From: Lentibacillus daqui
GTDB lineage: Bacteria; Bacillota; Bacilli; Bacillales; Amphibacillaceae
Direction: 5' to 3'
Assembly (NCBI RefSeq): GCF_027186265.1
Contig: NZ_CP114176.1
Location: forward strand, 744,001-808,000
DNA length: 64,000 nt
Shown here: positions 25,271 through 34,009 of the stretch, piece by piece
Numbering within the stretch: position 1 is the first letter of the stretch
Layout: each line of letters starts with the position of its first letter
Notes under the pieces: generated by a model
The model's input: only the letters and a program-made list of their open reading frames with translations
Told to the model about the DNA's origin: nothing
Databases searched by the model: none
Position numbers and translations under genes: made by a program

Positions 25271-25510
25271 ATGTCCGTAGTGGTCCAAAATCATGTCACA
25301 AGTGGTCCAGAAATATGGCAAAGGTGGTATAATTCTATGTCCTTATTCACAGTGGATATAGTCCATTTTAAACAGGAAGGAACCATCATAAGAGTACTGC
25401 CGGATAACGCAAAATCACGGGTGGAACGAATTCTAGGATTATTGGGCATGAAGGACGTTGTTTTCACACAGCCCCAAGGCATAAAAACTGTCGAAAAAAC
25501 AAGCAAATAA
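25271..25510 (+). CDS. Short ORF that starts in the IS21 end and runs into flanking DNA
   Basis: 79 codons from ATG 25271, with AGGAGG 10 nt upstream supplied by the palindrome arm. The first ~20 codons translate the IS21 terminal repeats (GTGGTCC occurs twice). The rest, from about Met23, contains IIRVLPDNAKSRVERILGLL and is not recognised. A start at 25337 inside the host part is possible. It could be a remnant of a disrupted gene brought under IS translation signals or simply an open frame. Confidence 0.35.
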   Translation: MSVVVQNHVTSGPEIWQRWYNSMSLFTVDIVHFKQEGTIIRVLPDNAKSRVERILGLLGMKDVVFTQPQGIKTVEKTSK

Positions 25511-25583
25511 CGACAGCAAGAAAACTTTTTGCCCATTTCATGTAGAATAAGAAAAGATATTGTCAGCCGTTGCAGAAAAAAGT

Positions 25584-25616
25584 CGTAAAAACAAATAATA
25601 GTTGTTTCTACGACAG
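25584..25616. repeat. Imperfect hairpin in intergenic region
   Basis: GTCGTAAAAACAA / TTGTTTCTACGAC, 13-nt arms with one mismatch and a 7-nt loop, in the 273-nt gap between the short ORF and the LysR gene. No T-run follows directly. It could be an IS end or a weak terminator. Nothing else was recognised in this gap. Confidence 0.4.
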
Positions 25617-25783
25617 TTGCATTATGAAAAAATCCTGTGGGCAATGTGCCTGCGCGGAATCTGGGATTAATATCTATTTCTTGCTATAAACTACATGAGC
25701 TTAATCGATGATATCGCTTATTCAAAATGGTATAGTAAGGTTAAAGAATCAGAATTAATAGTTAACAGCAAAGGGGCGATGGA

Positions 25784-26659
25784 ATGGAGATTAGAAATCT
25801 GAAAACATTTCAAGTTGTAGCTGAAAAACTAAATGTAACATTGGCTGCAGAAGAATTGAGATATACTCAACCCACAGTCTCTTTACAAATAAAAGCATTA
25901 GAACAAGAACTTAATCATAAACTCTTGACCAGAGTTGGAAAAAAGACCTTTTTAACAGCAGCTGGAAAAAAGTTCAAAGTTCATGTTGACAATTTATTAG
26001 CATATGTTGATCAAATTGAAAAAGATATGCAAGAACTACATGGACCGGCAGGCATTCTTACAGTAGCAGCTTCTGAATACTATTGCACACGTCATCTTTC
26101 ACTATTACTGAAAACATATACAGAAATGTATCCAAATGTAAGATTAAATCTCCTCCCATTAAATAGCAGTTATGCTATTCAAAGTGTTAGAAATTATATC
26201 GCGGATATTGCAATTATTGCAAGTGAAGATGATGGAAACGATTTCAATAAAAATTTTTTAGAAGAAGAACAGGCTTTGCTAGTTGCTTCAGCCGAAATTA
26301 GTAAAGGAAAACAATCGGAGGAGATTTTCGCTAACTATCCATTTATTTCATACAATGATGATTGCAGTTTTAGTGATATCATTAACCAATATTTCAAAGA
26401 ATGTGGTACTCAACCTCTATCAACTATTGTTTGCGGCGGTAGTGATGAAATAATCAAGCGAATAGTTTTAAACGGCACAGGTTATGCTATTTTAGGTGAA
26501 AATGTGATTAAAAAAGAACTAAATGACGGATCGATTATAATTTTGGAAAAAGTATCAGATCCTATAATTACTTCTTCTATTAACTTAAAAATACGTTCTG
26601 ATGAACCGAATATCCAAACCTTTAATGATTTATTACAAAATACATGGCCTTTGTATTAG
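25784..26659 (+). CDS. LysR-family transcriptional regulator
   Basis: 291 residues. An N-terminal winged helix-turn-helix (about 1-60) contains NVTLAAEELRYTQPTVSLQIKALE, and a substrate-binding-like effector domain starts near residue 88 (GILTVAASEYYC). Family members usually activate a nearby operon in response to a small-molecule inducer. It is convergent with the YfcC-M20-dehydratase-epimerase-aminotransferase operon, so it is the natural candidate regulator of that operon, but this is inference. The ATG at 25784 is preceded by AAAGGGGCG. Confidence 0.9.
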   Translation: MEIRNLKTFQVVAEKLNVTLAAEELRYTQPTVSLQIKALEQELNHKLLTRVGKKTFLTAAGKKFKVHVDNLLAYVDQIEKDMQELHGPAGILTVAASEYYCTRHLSLLLKTYTEMYPNVRLNLLPLNSSYAIQSVRNYIADIAIIASEDDGNDFNKNFLEEEQALLVASAEISKGKQSEEIFANYPFISYNDDCSFSDIINQYFKECGTQPLSTIVCGGSDEIIKRIVLNGTGYAILGENVIKKELNDGSIIILEKVSDPIITSSINLKIRSDEPNIQTFNDLLQNTWPLY

Positions 26660-26717
26660 TAATTAAATAGAGATCCCTTATAATACAGGGAGTTTATCAA
26701 AATCAATGGTTATCAGT

Positions 26718-26746
26718 AGAGTACAGCTATATTCTAGCTGTACTCT
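26718..26746. terminator. Hairpin between convergent genes
   Basis: Perfect 12-bp inverted repeat AGAGTACAGCTA / TAGCTGTACTCT with a 5-nt loop, between the LysR gene and the end of the minus-strand aminotransferase. T-rich tracts are weak on both sides, so a bidirectional terminator is likely but not certain. The remaining ~240 nt to 26990 show nothing recognised. Confidence 0.6.
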
Positions 26747-26990
26747 GTAAAAATATGCTTTTTATAATTGTTTGATTATGAATAAAATATATGCTGCGTT
26801 GAAATGCGTCTTTTCGAATAACTGAAACAGCTCGATAATAGTAACACTGGCAAATAGAACCGACTAGTATAATTTCTTTCTTTGATGGATTCCAACTATT
26901 TTCACTTCTGTTTCAACCATTGTTTTTGGTGTTGATCATAGATTAAATTCGCTTTATATAAAATATTGGTTTCGTCAATAAATTTGTAGC

Positions 26991-28124
26991 TTATCCCTCA
27001 ACTTCTAACTCCCTCAAATATTCCGATACCTTCTCCAATCCTCCTTTCAATACTTCTGTACTGCATGCGTATCCTATCCTTACCGTTCCCTCCAAGTCAA
27101 AACAGCTACCTGGTGCTAAAAACGCTCCGTTCATTTCATATAACCCTATACAAAAATCAACAGAAGACATGTCATAATCAAAGTGAATCATTGCAGTTGT
27201 TCCTGCTTGTGGCTTAACATAACTCATTTTAGGTTCTTGTTGAATCCATTGATCTAGTATTTCAAAATTATCATGTATGATTTTCAAATTTCGGTCCATT
27301 ATATGTTCGTAATTCTTAATAGCATGAACCGCTAATATATCATCTAACATGCCACAGCTGATTGTTGTATAATCGCGATGTTTTATACATTCCGCTATAA
27401 CATCTTCTCCTGCAGCTATCCACCCAAGGCGTAACCCTGCTAAAGACAATACTTTTGACATACTGCTTGTACTAATTCCTTTTTCATAAATATCTACAAT
27501 TGACGGAACATCCGCATCAGGATTCTGTAACAAATTACGATAAACTTCATCGCATAGTACATAAGCATCAACCGATTTTGCAATCTCAACAATTTCTTGA
27601 AGCAGATCTCTTTCCATTACCGCACCTGATGGGTTATTTGGATTATTGATTATAATAAGCTTTGTTTTACCACTAACAAGTCCTCTCAGTTCATCTAAAT
27701 CTGGAAGAAACTTATTTTCAGCTCTTAATTCTAATTTTTTCACATCTGCACCAAAGGATTCTGGTACGTCATATAGTTGCTGATAAGTTGGGTGAACACT
27801 TACCACTTCATCTCCTTTTTCTACTAATGAATACAACAAAAGAAAATTCGATCCTATAGCTCCATTCATTGCTAATACATTTTCCGGGTTTACATTATCA
27901 TATAATCCAGCTACTGCGTTTCTAAATTCCGGAGAGCCTTCAATATGTCCGTAAGTTAATTTCTTATCGGAAAGATTCTCAAAGAATGTTTCGTATGAAT
28001 CATTATTAAGTTCAATCAACTCTCGTAATGTCAGTGAATCTACACATGTTTCTGCTAAGTTATATACTGCTCCGCCTTCGTATTCATTCATCCATTCTTC
28101 AATTTTAAAATGATTGATTTTCAT
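26991..28124 (-). CDS. PLP-dependent aminotransferase, class I/II fold
   Basis: 377 residues. It is a fold-type I aminotransferase. Segments seen are IIINNPNNPSGAV (substrate/PLP-binding Asn), VLCDEVYRNL (Asp that contacts PLP N1), SMSKVLSLAGLRLGW (Schiff-base Lys) and VRIGYACS (C-terminal Arg for the carboxylate). The N-terminal part (KLTYGHIEGSPEFRNAVA) fits the aspartate/aromatic aminotransferase group; members of this subgroup are sometimes named after capreomycidine synthase. The ATG at 28124 is chosen from GAGGGG 7 nt upstream. It is the last gene of the operon, 26 nt after the epimerase gene. Confidence 0.85.
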   Translation of the reverse strand: MKINHFKIEEWMNEYEGGAVYNLAETCVDSLTLRELIELNNDSYETFFENLSDKKLTYGHIEGSPEFRNAVAGLYDNVNPENVLAMNGAIGSNFLLLYSLVEKGDEVVSVHPTYQQLYDVPESFGADVKKLELRAENKFLPDLDELRGLVSGKTKLIIINNPNNPSGAVMERDLLQEIVEIAKSVDAYVLCDEVYRNLLQNPDADVPSIVDIYEKGISTSSMSKVLSLAGLRLGWIAAGEDVIAECIKHRDYTTISCGMLDDILAVHAIKNYEHIMDRNLKIIHDNFEILDQWIQQEPKMSYVKPQAGTTAMIHFDYDMSSVDFCIGLYEMNGAFLAPGSCFDLEGTVRIGYACSTEVLKGGLEKVSEYLRELEVEG

Positions 28125-28150
28125 AAATATTCCCCTCACTTTTATATTAT

Positions 28151-29260
28151 TTAACTATGTTTATTATAATATTTTACCGCTTTATTTCTTACAAACTCCT
28201 CATTTACATTTAATCCAAACCCAGAACGATCACTAACAATTATTCTACTATCACGATATTCTGTTTCGCCAACATCATCTTTAAACATCAATGGGCCAAC
28301 CATTTCATTAGAACGAATAATGTACTGTGATAGTGAAAGGTGTGCACCTGCCATTGTTCCAACTGCTGTTTCAACCATTGAACCCACTTGACAGAACAGT
28401 CCTAAAGATTCAGCCAGACTTGCTAATTTTAGTGCTGGGTAAATCCCGCCTGTTTTCATCAGCTTAATATTAATAAAGTCGGCACCTCTATATTTGTTCA
28501 ATTCTATTAAATCAGATATATCATGAATACTTTCATCAGCCATAATTTGAACATGTGTAGCATTTCTAACCTCTGCCATCGCCTTATGGTCCCCAGCTTT
28601 TGTCGGCTGCTCATACCATTCAACACGACAATCACGTGTCTGCTCTATCACATATACAGCTTCAGTCACTGTCCAGCCTTGATTAGCATCGACGCGCAAT
28701 TTGACTTTTTTAGGAAGAACTTGGCTGACCTGACGGATACGCTCAATATCCGTTTCAACGTCTGTTCCCACTTTGATTTTCACATGTCTAATCCCTTTTT
28801 TCAAAAGTTCCGCGGCTTCTTTTGCCATTTTTTTCGGCGGCAGGATGCTAATCACATTGGGAATATCTAAATGGCTATGAGTTTTTCCACCAATTAGCCG
28901 GTAAACAGGTTGGCTTAAAATATTCCCCACTAAGTCGTACAACGCTAAATCTATAGCTGCTTTTGCTGCTGGCACATGAAAAATTCTTTCATTCATTTTT
29001 TGATGAATGAGATTCAGATTAAACGGACTATCATCAATTACAAGAGGAGCTAATTCATGATTAATAATTTCCAGTGTACTTTCCCAAGTCTCTCCTGTAA
29101 CATAGGGATCTGGAACGGATTCTCCCCAGCCGAAATATCCATCTTCAGTTTCCATTCGAACCAAGATAACTGGCATATCATCAAAATGGTTATAAGAAAT
29201 GATAAAGGGTTTAATAAGATTCATTGTCAAGCCAAAAATTTCTACTTTTTTAATCTTCAT
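28151..29260 (-). CDS. Enolase-superfamily enzyme (mandelate racemase/muconate lactonizing group, epimerase-like)
   Basis: 369 residues. The N-terminal capping domain is at about 1-125 and a TIM barrel follows. MLE-subgroup active-site residues are in place: KIKVG (the K-x-K acid/base pair, near 159-163), VDANQGW (metal Asp), WYEQP (metal Glu), MADES (metal Asp) and IKLMKTGG (second catalytic Lys). Lys on both faces suits a 1,1-proton transfer, as in dipeptide epimerases and N-acylamino-acid racemases. No clear D-x-D dipeptide-binding motif was seen at the end of the barrel. The ATG at 29260 overlaps the upstream gene by 11 nt; an earlier TTG at 29275 is possible. Confidence 0.85.
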   Translation of the reverse strand: MKIKKVEIFGLTMNLIKPFIISYNHFDDMPVILVRMETEDGYFGWGESVPDPYVTGETWESTLEIINHELAPLVIDDSPFNLNLIHQKMNERIFHVPAAKAAIDLALYDLVGNILSQPVYRLIGGKTHSHLDIPNVISILPPKKMAKEAAELLKKGIRHVKIKVGTDVETDIERIRQVSQVLPKKVKLRVDANQGWTVTEAVYVIEQTRDCRVEWYEQPTKAGDHKAMAEVRNATHVQIMADESIHDISDLIELNKYRGADFINIKLMKTGGIYPALKLASLAESLGLFCQVGSMVETAVGTMAGAHLSLSQYIIRSNEMVGPLMFKDDVGETEYRDSRIIVSDRSGFGLNVNEEFVRNKAVKYYNKHS

Positions 29261-30236
29261 TTTCCACTTCACCAAATTTCTTAATAAATTCTGCTAACCT
29301 TTTCATATCAATATTGCCACCAGAAATGAGATTAAGCACCTTTTTCCCTTTCAGATGATCTAATAAGCCTTCTTGAAATGCTGCTACCCCAACAGCTCCT
29401 GAACCTTCAATCATATAATGATGTTCATTGGCTAACCAATAGACAGCTTTCGCTACGCTCTCCTCTTCAACTAATACAAATTCATCCACAACCTTCTTCA
29501 CAAGCTCAAAATTTCCTTGTCCAATTCCACCATGCAAGCCTTCTGCATAAGAATCCTGATATTCTACATCTACAATTTTTCCGGATTTATAGGAATAGTA
29601 CCAAGGAGGCGAAGCATGTGTCTGTACGCCTATTACCTTTATATTCGGGTTAATTGCTTTTGCAACGAGTGCAGTTCCGCAAATTAATCCCCCTCCGCCA
29701 GCTGGAACGACAACTGCATCAAAATCCGGCTCCTTTAAAAATGATTCTAAAGCCGCTGTTCCTTGACCTGCAATAATATCATCATCTTCAAATGCTTCAA
29801 CAAACAATCGTCCGGATTCTTCTACAAATTGATATGCATATTTCTCAGCTTCATCATATGTTTTTCCTTTAACAATGATTTCCCCGCCCAGTTGGCGGAT
29901 CCCTTCCAATTTTACTTCAGGTGTTGTTTCAGGAACGACAATTTTAGCTGAAACATTTTTCAATGCAGCCGCATATGCCAGGCCTTGAGCATGGTTTCCA
30001 GCTGAGGCAGTTGTTACGCCATTTTTTAATTCTTTTTCAGTTAATACATTCAGTTTATTTAATGCACCTCTAACTTTGAATGATCCAGTCTTTTGAAAGT
30101 TTTCTAATTTAAACCATATATTTGCATCTGTTTGTGAAGATAGCTTGGTTGATTCAACTAATGGCGTATGATTTACACGTCCCTTTACTCTTTTATATGC
30201 CTTTAATACATCTTGATATGTTACATGAAGTACCAT
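29250..30236 (-). CDS. Threonine/serine dehydratase-like PLP lyase
   Basis: 328 residues. Fold-type II PLP enzyme. GSFKVRGA contains the Schiff-base Lys (about residue 54), TASAGNHAQG is the substrate loop and VPAGGGGLICG the phosphate-binding glycine loop. It lacks the C-terminal ACT regulatory domain, so it resembles catabolic threonine ammonia-lyases, serine racemases and hydroxy-aspartate dehydratases. The precise substrate is unresolved. GGGAGGAG precedes the ATG. It sits between the M20 deacylase and the epimerase, so it probably acts on an amino acid released in this pathway. Confidence 0.85.
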   Translation of the reverse strand: MVLHVTYQDVLKAYKRVKGRVNHTPLVESTKLSSQTDANIWFKLENFQKTGSFKVRGALNKLNVLTEKELKNGVTTASAGNHAQGLAYAAALKNVSAKIVVPETTPEVKLEGIRQLGGEIIVKGKTYDEAEKYAYQFVEESGRLFVEAFEDDDIIAGQGTAALESFLKEPDFDAVVVPAGGGGLICGTALVAKAINPNIKVIGVQTHASPPWYYSYKSGKIVDVEYQDSYAEGLHGGIGQGNFELVKKVVDEFVLVEEESVAKAVYWLANEHHYMIEGSGAVGVAAFQEGLLDHLKGKKVLNLISGGNIDMKRLAEFIKKFGEVENED

Positions 30237-30254
30237 ATTCGCTCCTCCCTTTTT

Positions 30255-31406
30255 TTATCGATAATCTCTAACTATTTGAATAATCAGTTCAATAGCATCT
30301 GCCAAAACTTCCTCATCTATTTCAAAACGTGCATGATGGTGAGGGTATTTGCTGTTTTCTCCACCCATTCCCACAAATGTAAAAGCTCCAGGTCGATGAA
30401 GTAAATAATGCGAGAAATCTTCTGCACTCATTACAGGAGGAATTTCCTTAAATACATCATCCTTAAACTCCCGTCGAACAATCTGCTCTACTCGTCGACT
30501 CTGCTCAACATGATTGATTAATGGTGGTGTTCCCTTTATATATTCCAATGTTCCTTTTGCGTGAAAGGAATGACAAATCCCGCTGATTATTTCACGCATC
30601 CGTTTTTCAATATAGTCGACTACCTCTATTGAAAAACCACGTACTGTCCCTTTCATAGTTACTGTATTTGGAATAATATTATACGTTTTTCCCGCTTCTA
30701 TGCTGCCTATCGATATAACTTTTGTTTGAATGGGGTCTGTATTACGGCTTACGATGGACTGCAATGCTTGAATAACATGTGAACAAATATAAGTTGGATC
30801 TACTGTTGCATGTGGCATAGAACCATGACCACCGGACCCTTCAATGGTAATAATAAAATCATCTGAAGATCCCATCATCGGACCATGAGAAAGACCAATT
30901 TTACCTTTTTCTAAACCTTGCCATAAGTGAAAACCATAAACTGCATCAACATTCTTAAGGACACCTTTCTCAATAAGATCATTTGCACCACTCGGTTCAA
31001 TTTCCTCAGACGGCTGAAAAATCAATACAATATTAGGTGAAATCTCTTTTTTGTTTTTAGAAAGCCACTTTGCCGCAGCTAACAACACAGCTATATGGCC
31101 ATCGTGTCCACAAGCATGTGAAACGCCTTCATTTTGCGATTGGTATATTTTCTCTCCTTCTTCTTGTACTGGCAGCGCATCCATGTCTGCCCGCAATGCA
31201 ATTGTCTCCTCGTCCTGTGTCCCTTTTATATAACCAATCACTCGCGGAAGAGAATAATCCATCAATTCAATATTCAATGATTCTAAACGCTGTTTGACAT
31301 ACTTTGCTGTTTCATATTCTTGCCACGACAATTCTGGATATTGGTGTAAATATCTGCGGTCTTCAATTGCCTCTGCAGTAAGTTTGGCCATAATGGATAG
31401 ATTCAT
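30255..31406 (-). CDS. M20 family amidohydrolase (N-acyl amino acid deacylase type)
   Basis: 383 residues. Metal-dependent peptidase/deacylase of the M20D group. Seen are ALRADMDALPV (metal Asp), ACGHDGHIA (Cys/His ligands), FQPSEE (catalytic Glu-Glu) and HHARFEID near the C-terminus (His ligand). The dimerisation domain lies in the middle. Relatives hydrolyse N-acetyl, N-succinyl or hippuryl amino acids. The frame is open 51 codons further upstream, but that stretch overlaps the YfcC gene and is not conserved; ATG 31406 with AAGAGG is chosen. Confidence 0.88.
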   Translation of the reverse strand: MNLSIMAKLTAEAIEDRRYLHQYPELSWQEYETAKYVKQRLESLNIELMDYSLPRVIGYIKGTQDEETIALRADMDALPVQEEGEKIYQSQNEGVSHACGHDGHIAVLLAAAKWLSKNKKEISPNIVLIFQPSEEIEPSGANDLIEKGVLKNVDAVYGFHLWQGLEKGKIGLSHGPMMGSSDDFIITIEGSGGHGSMPHATVDPTYICSHVIQALQSIVSRNTDPIQTKVISIGSIEAGKTYNIIPNTVTMKGTVRGFSIEVVDYIEKRMREIISGICHSFHAKGTLEYIKGTPPLINHVEQSRRVEQIVRREFKDDVFKEIPPVMSAEDFSHYLLHRPGAFTFVGMGGENSKYPHHHARFEIDEEVLADAIELIIQIVRDYR

Positions 31407-31462
31407 AATTTTCCTCTTTTCCTGAAAGAATTTTATACGACTGTCCAATATTAAATAATCTA

Positions 31463-32875
31463 TTAAAACAGGAATAAATGAGCAATGGTTACGAATACAG
31501 CACCTAATGTATAATGAATTAACAATAATGGCCATATCCAACGCACCCACTTTGTCCAAGCGATGCCTGCTGCAGCTAATCCTGCCATAAAGTACCCGGA
31601 GGTTGGTGTAAAAATATTAGAAATACCGTCACCAAATTGAAAAGCTAAAACGGCTGTTTGGCGATCAACACCAACTAAGTCTGCCAACGGTGTCATAATA
31701 GGCATTGTCAAAGCAGCTTGTCCACTTCCAGATGGAACAATAAAATTTATCAAAGACTGGGAAATATACATCCCTATTGCTGTTAAACTGCCGGGAAGAC
31801 CACTGACCGCGTTGGAAATTGCATATAAAATAGTATCTATAATCATACCATCTTCTAAAACAGCTAAAATACCATAAGCGAATCCAACTACGAGAGCGCC
31901 AAGTACTAATACTTCACACCCTTTAACAAAACTCTCTGCGATTTCATTTACACGCATTTTAGCTACTATCCCCATAATGATACCCATTAAAAGAAATAAA
32001 CCGGCAATTTCTTTAATAAACCATCCATACTGCATAACACCAAACGCTAATGTGAAAATAGTCAATATTAAAGTTCCAATAATAATCATCTGTCTTTTGG
32101 TCAAATCTTTTCTTTCCACTTGTTTGATGCTCGCTTTTTTCTTCTTATCTTCTTCATACATTAAACTTTTTGTCGGGTCTTTTTTGATTTTACGTGCATA
32201 TAACATGACATAAGTAATCGTCACACTAACAAAAATAAACCAGAAAATGATTCTTGGCACAAACCCTGAATAGATTGGTAACTCTGCAATGCTTTGGGCT
32301 ACTCCTACTGTAAATGGATTCATAAAAGCAGCGGAAAATCCAGCGGAGGCGCCACCAAGCACAATAGCTGCACCAACAATAGAGTCATACCCTAATAACA
32401 ACGCAAGCGGAGTTATTATCATTATATACGGAATGGTTTCCTCTGCCATTCCAAAAATTGCTCCTCCTAGTGCAAAGAACACCATTAAAACGGGAATCAG
32501 ATAAATATCTTTCCCATTCATTTTTTGAGTAATCGATGTTACCGCATTATCCAATGCTCCGGTTGCTCGAAAAATACCAAATGCTCCTCCTATAATAAAG
32601 ATAAAAAAAATAATCTCCGCACCATTTACCATACCTTGATGAACAGATTGAAATATGTCTAAAAAACCAACTGGTTCAGACTCGATACCTTTGTAAGATC
32701 CATCTACAACCACAGCTCTTCCGTCAATTTCTGTACGATCGTATTCCCCTGCAGGAATAAAATATGTCGAAATAGCAGCAATTACAATTAAAGAGAAAAT
32801 AATGACATAAACATGCGGAACTTTAAATTTACCATGTTTACGTGAATCATCGTAGTTCTCATTAAGTTCTGACAT
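31463..32875 (-). CDS. YfcC family membrane transporter
   Basis: 470 residues, about 12 hydrophobic segments. FKVPHVYVIIFSLIVIAA at the start, IPAGEYDR and MAEETIPYIMIITPLAL are characteristic of the YfcC/DcuC-related carrier family (ion transporter superfamily), some of which move peptides, arginine/ornithine or C4-dicarboxylates. FIVPSGSGQAALTMPIM is the second re-entrant-like motif. First gene of a five-gene minus-strand operon; GGGAGGAG precedes the ATG. It probably imports the substrate that the downstream deacylase and PLP enzymes break down. Confidence 0.88.
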   Translation of the reverse strand: MSELNENYDDSRKHGKFKVPHVYVIIFSLIVIAAISTYFIPAGEYDRTEIDGRAVVVDGSYKGIESEPVGFLDIFQSVHQGMVNGAEIIFFIFIIGGAFGIFRATGALDNAVTSITQKMNGKDIYLIPVLMVFFALGGAIFGMAEETIPYIMIITPLALLLGYDSIVGAAIVLGGASAGFSAAFMNPFTVGVAQSIAELPIYSGFVPRIIFWFIFVSVTITYVMLYARKIKKDPTKSLMYEEDKKKKASIKQVERKDLTKRQMIIIGTLILTIFTLAFGVMQYGWFIKEIAGLFLLMGIIMGIVAKMRVNEIAESFVKGCEVLVLGALVVGFAYGILAVLEDGMIIDTILYAISNAVSGLPGSLTAIGMYISQSLINFIVPSGSGQAALTMPIMTPLADLVGVDRQTAVLAFQFGDGISNIFTPTSGYFMAGLAAAGIAWTKWVRWIWPLLLIHYTLGAVFVTIAHLFLF

Positions 32876-32936
32876 ATAATTTTCTCCTCCCTTTAGAGTG
32901 AAACCAATATCAAATAAATCACTTTTTCTACAGATT

Positions 32937-32961
32937 GCAGAATAATTCTCAGTAATTCTGC
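32937..32961. promoter_or_regulatory. Dyad upstream of the YfcC operon
   Basis: GCAGAATAA and TAATTCTGC form a 9-nt near-perfect dyad with a 7-nt centre about 60 nt before the YfcC start. The TTCT/AGAA symmetry and position would suit a regulator-binding site, for example of the LysR protein at the far end of the operon. No convincing -35/-10 pair was found in the 302-nt gap 32876-33177, which is otherwise AT-rich and featureless. Confidence 0.35.
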
Positions 32962-33177
32962 CATTTCTGTTCTTTTTTGCAATATTTCTTTAAATCTTAA
33001 GTAATCATCCTTTCAACCACAATTTTATTTCTATAAAATCACTATTATATACATGACAACACTATATCTAACATTTTATTAAATGTTTATAAATCTATTT
33101 TTTAAACCTCCGGTTGAGATTATTACCAGCTAAATACCTGTATGTTTAACATGTATTAATAACTTAAACTAATTCGA

Positions 33178-33996
33178 TTATATTTTAAAAAATTCTGGTT
33201 CACGATTTCTGTATACTGCATAATATTTTAAACCCATACTCTTTAATTTTTCACTTATTTCATTGAAGCCTTCACCTATTCTATCTGGAGTATGTGCATC
33301 AGAACCAAAAGTTACAATTTCTCCACCTAATTCAAAATATCTTTTAAAAATATCTAAATGTGGATTAATCATATTCTTAGTAACAAACTTAGATGTGTTG
33401 CATTCAAGTCCTCTTCCTGAACTAATAACCTCTTTTAAAATTTCATCAAGTACATCCGCAAATTTTAAATATGAAAAATATTCTACAGCTCCGGGACAGT
33501 ATCTTAATACAAAGTCCATATGTCCTACAACATCACAATTCTTAAAACCCTTTAGATTAATCAGTTCCTGTTCAAAATAACTCTCACAAGCCTCCTGAAT
33601 TGATACAGATTCATAATGCTTTTTATCCTCAGCATCTAATTCATTAAATCGATGTGTCGAACCAATAATAAAATCAAAAGGATATTCGGAAGCATACTGA
33701 TTAAGCATTTCTACCAAATGCGGTTGTATTCCTAATTCAATACCCAATAGAACTTCTATTTTATCTTTATATAATTCTTTGTAATTAAGAATTTCATTAA
33801 CGTATGGTTTCGTTTCGCCCGTATCATTAAGTAAAAACGTAAAATAATCTGGCGGAAAAGGTGTTGCGTCATAGTCTTGATGGTCTGTAATACATATACT
33901 TCTCATGCCTTTACTAATCGCAGTTTCAATATTGTCTTTTAAGGGTGTATTTGAATCACTTGACCAATACGTATGGTTATGCATGTCGACAATCAT
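33178..33996 (-). CDS. PHP-domain phosphoesterase (HisJ/HisK-like)
   Basis: 272 residues. PHP metal-binding motifs are DMHNHTYWSSD (residues 4-14), ITDHQD, the Glu in LLGIELG, GSTHRF, VGHMDF and FGSDAHTP. This set matches histidinol-phosphatase-type PHP proteins. There are no histidine-biosynthesis genes nearby; the gene is the third of an operon with a class III aminotransferase and an NhaC antiporter, so the true substrate may be a different phosphate ester. GGAGG precedes the ATG. Confidence 0.85.
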   Translation of the reverse strand: MIVDMHNHTYWSSDSNTPLKDNIETAISKGMRSICITDHQDYDATPFPPDYFTFLLNDTGETKPYVNEILNYKELYKDKIEVLLGIELGIQPHLVEMLNQYASEYPFDFIIGSTHRFNELDAEDKKHYESVSIQEACESYFEQELINLKGFKNCDVVGHMDFVLRYCPGAVEYFSYLKFADVLDEILKEVISSGRGLECNTSKFVTKNMINPHLDIFKRYFELGGEIVTFGSDAHTPDRIGEGFNEISEKLKSMGLKYYAVYRNREPEFFKI

Positions 33997-34009
33997 TATG
34001 ATACCTCCA

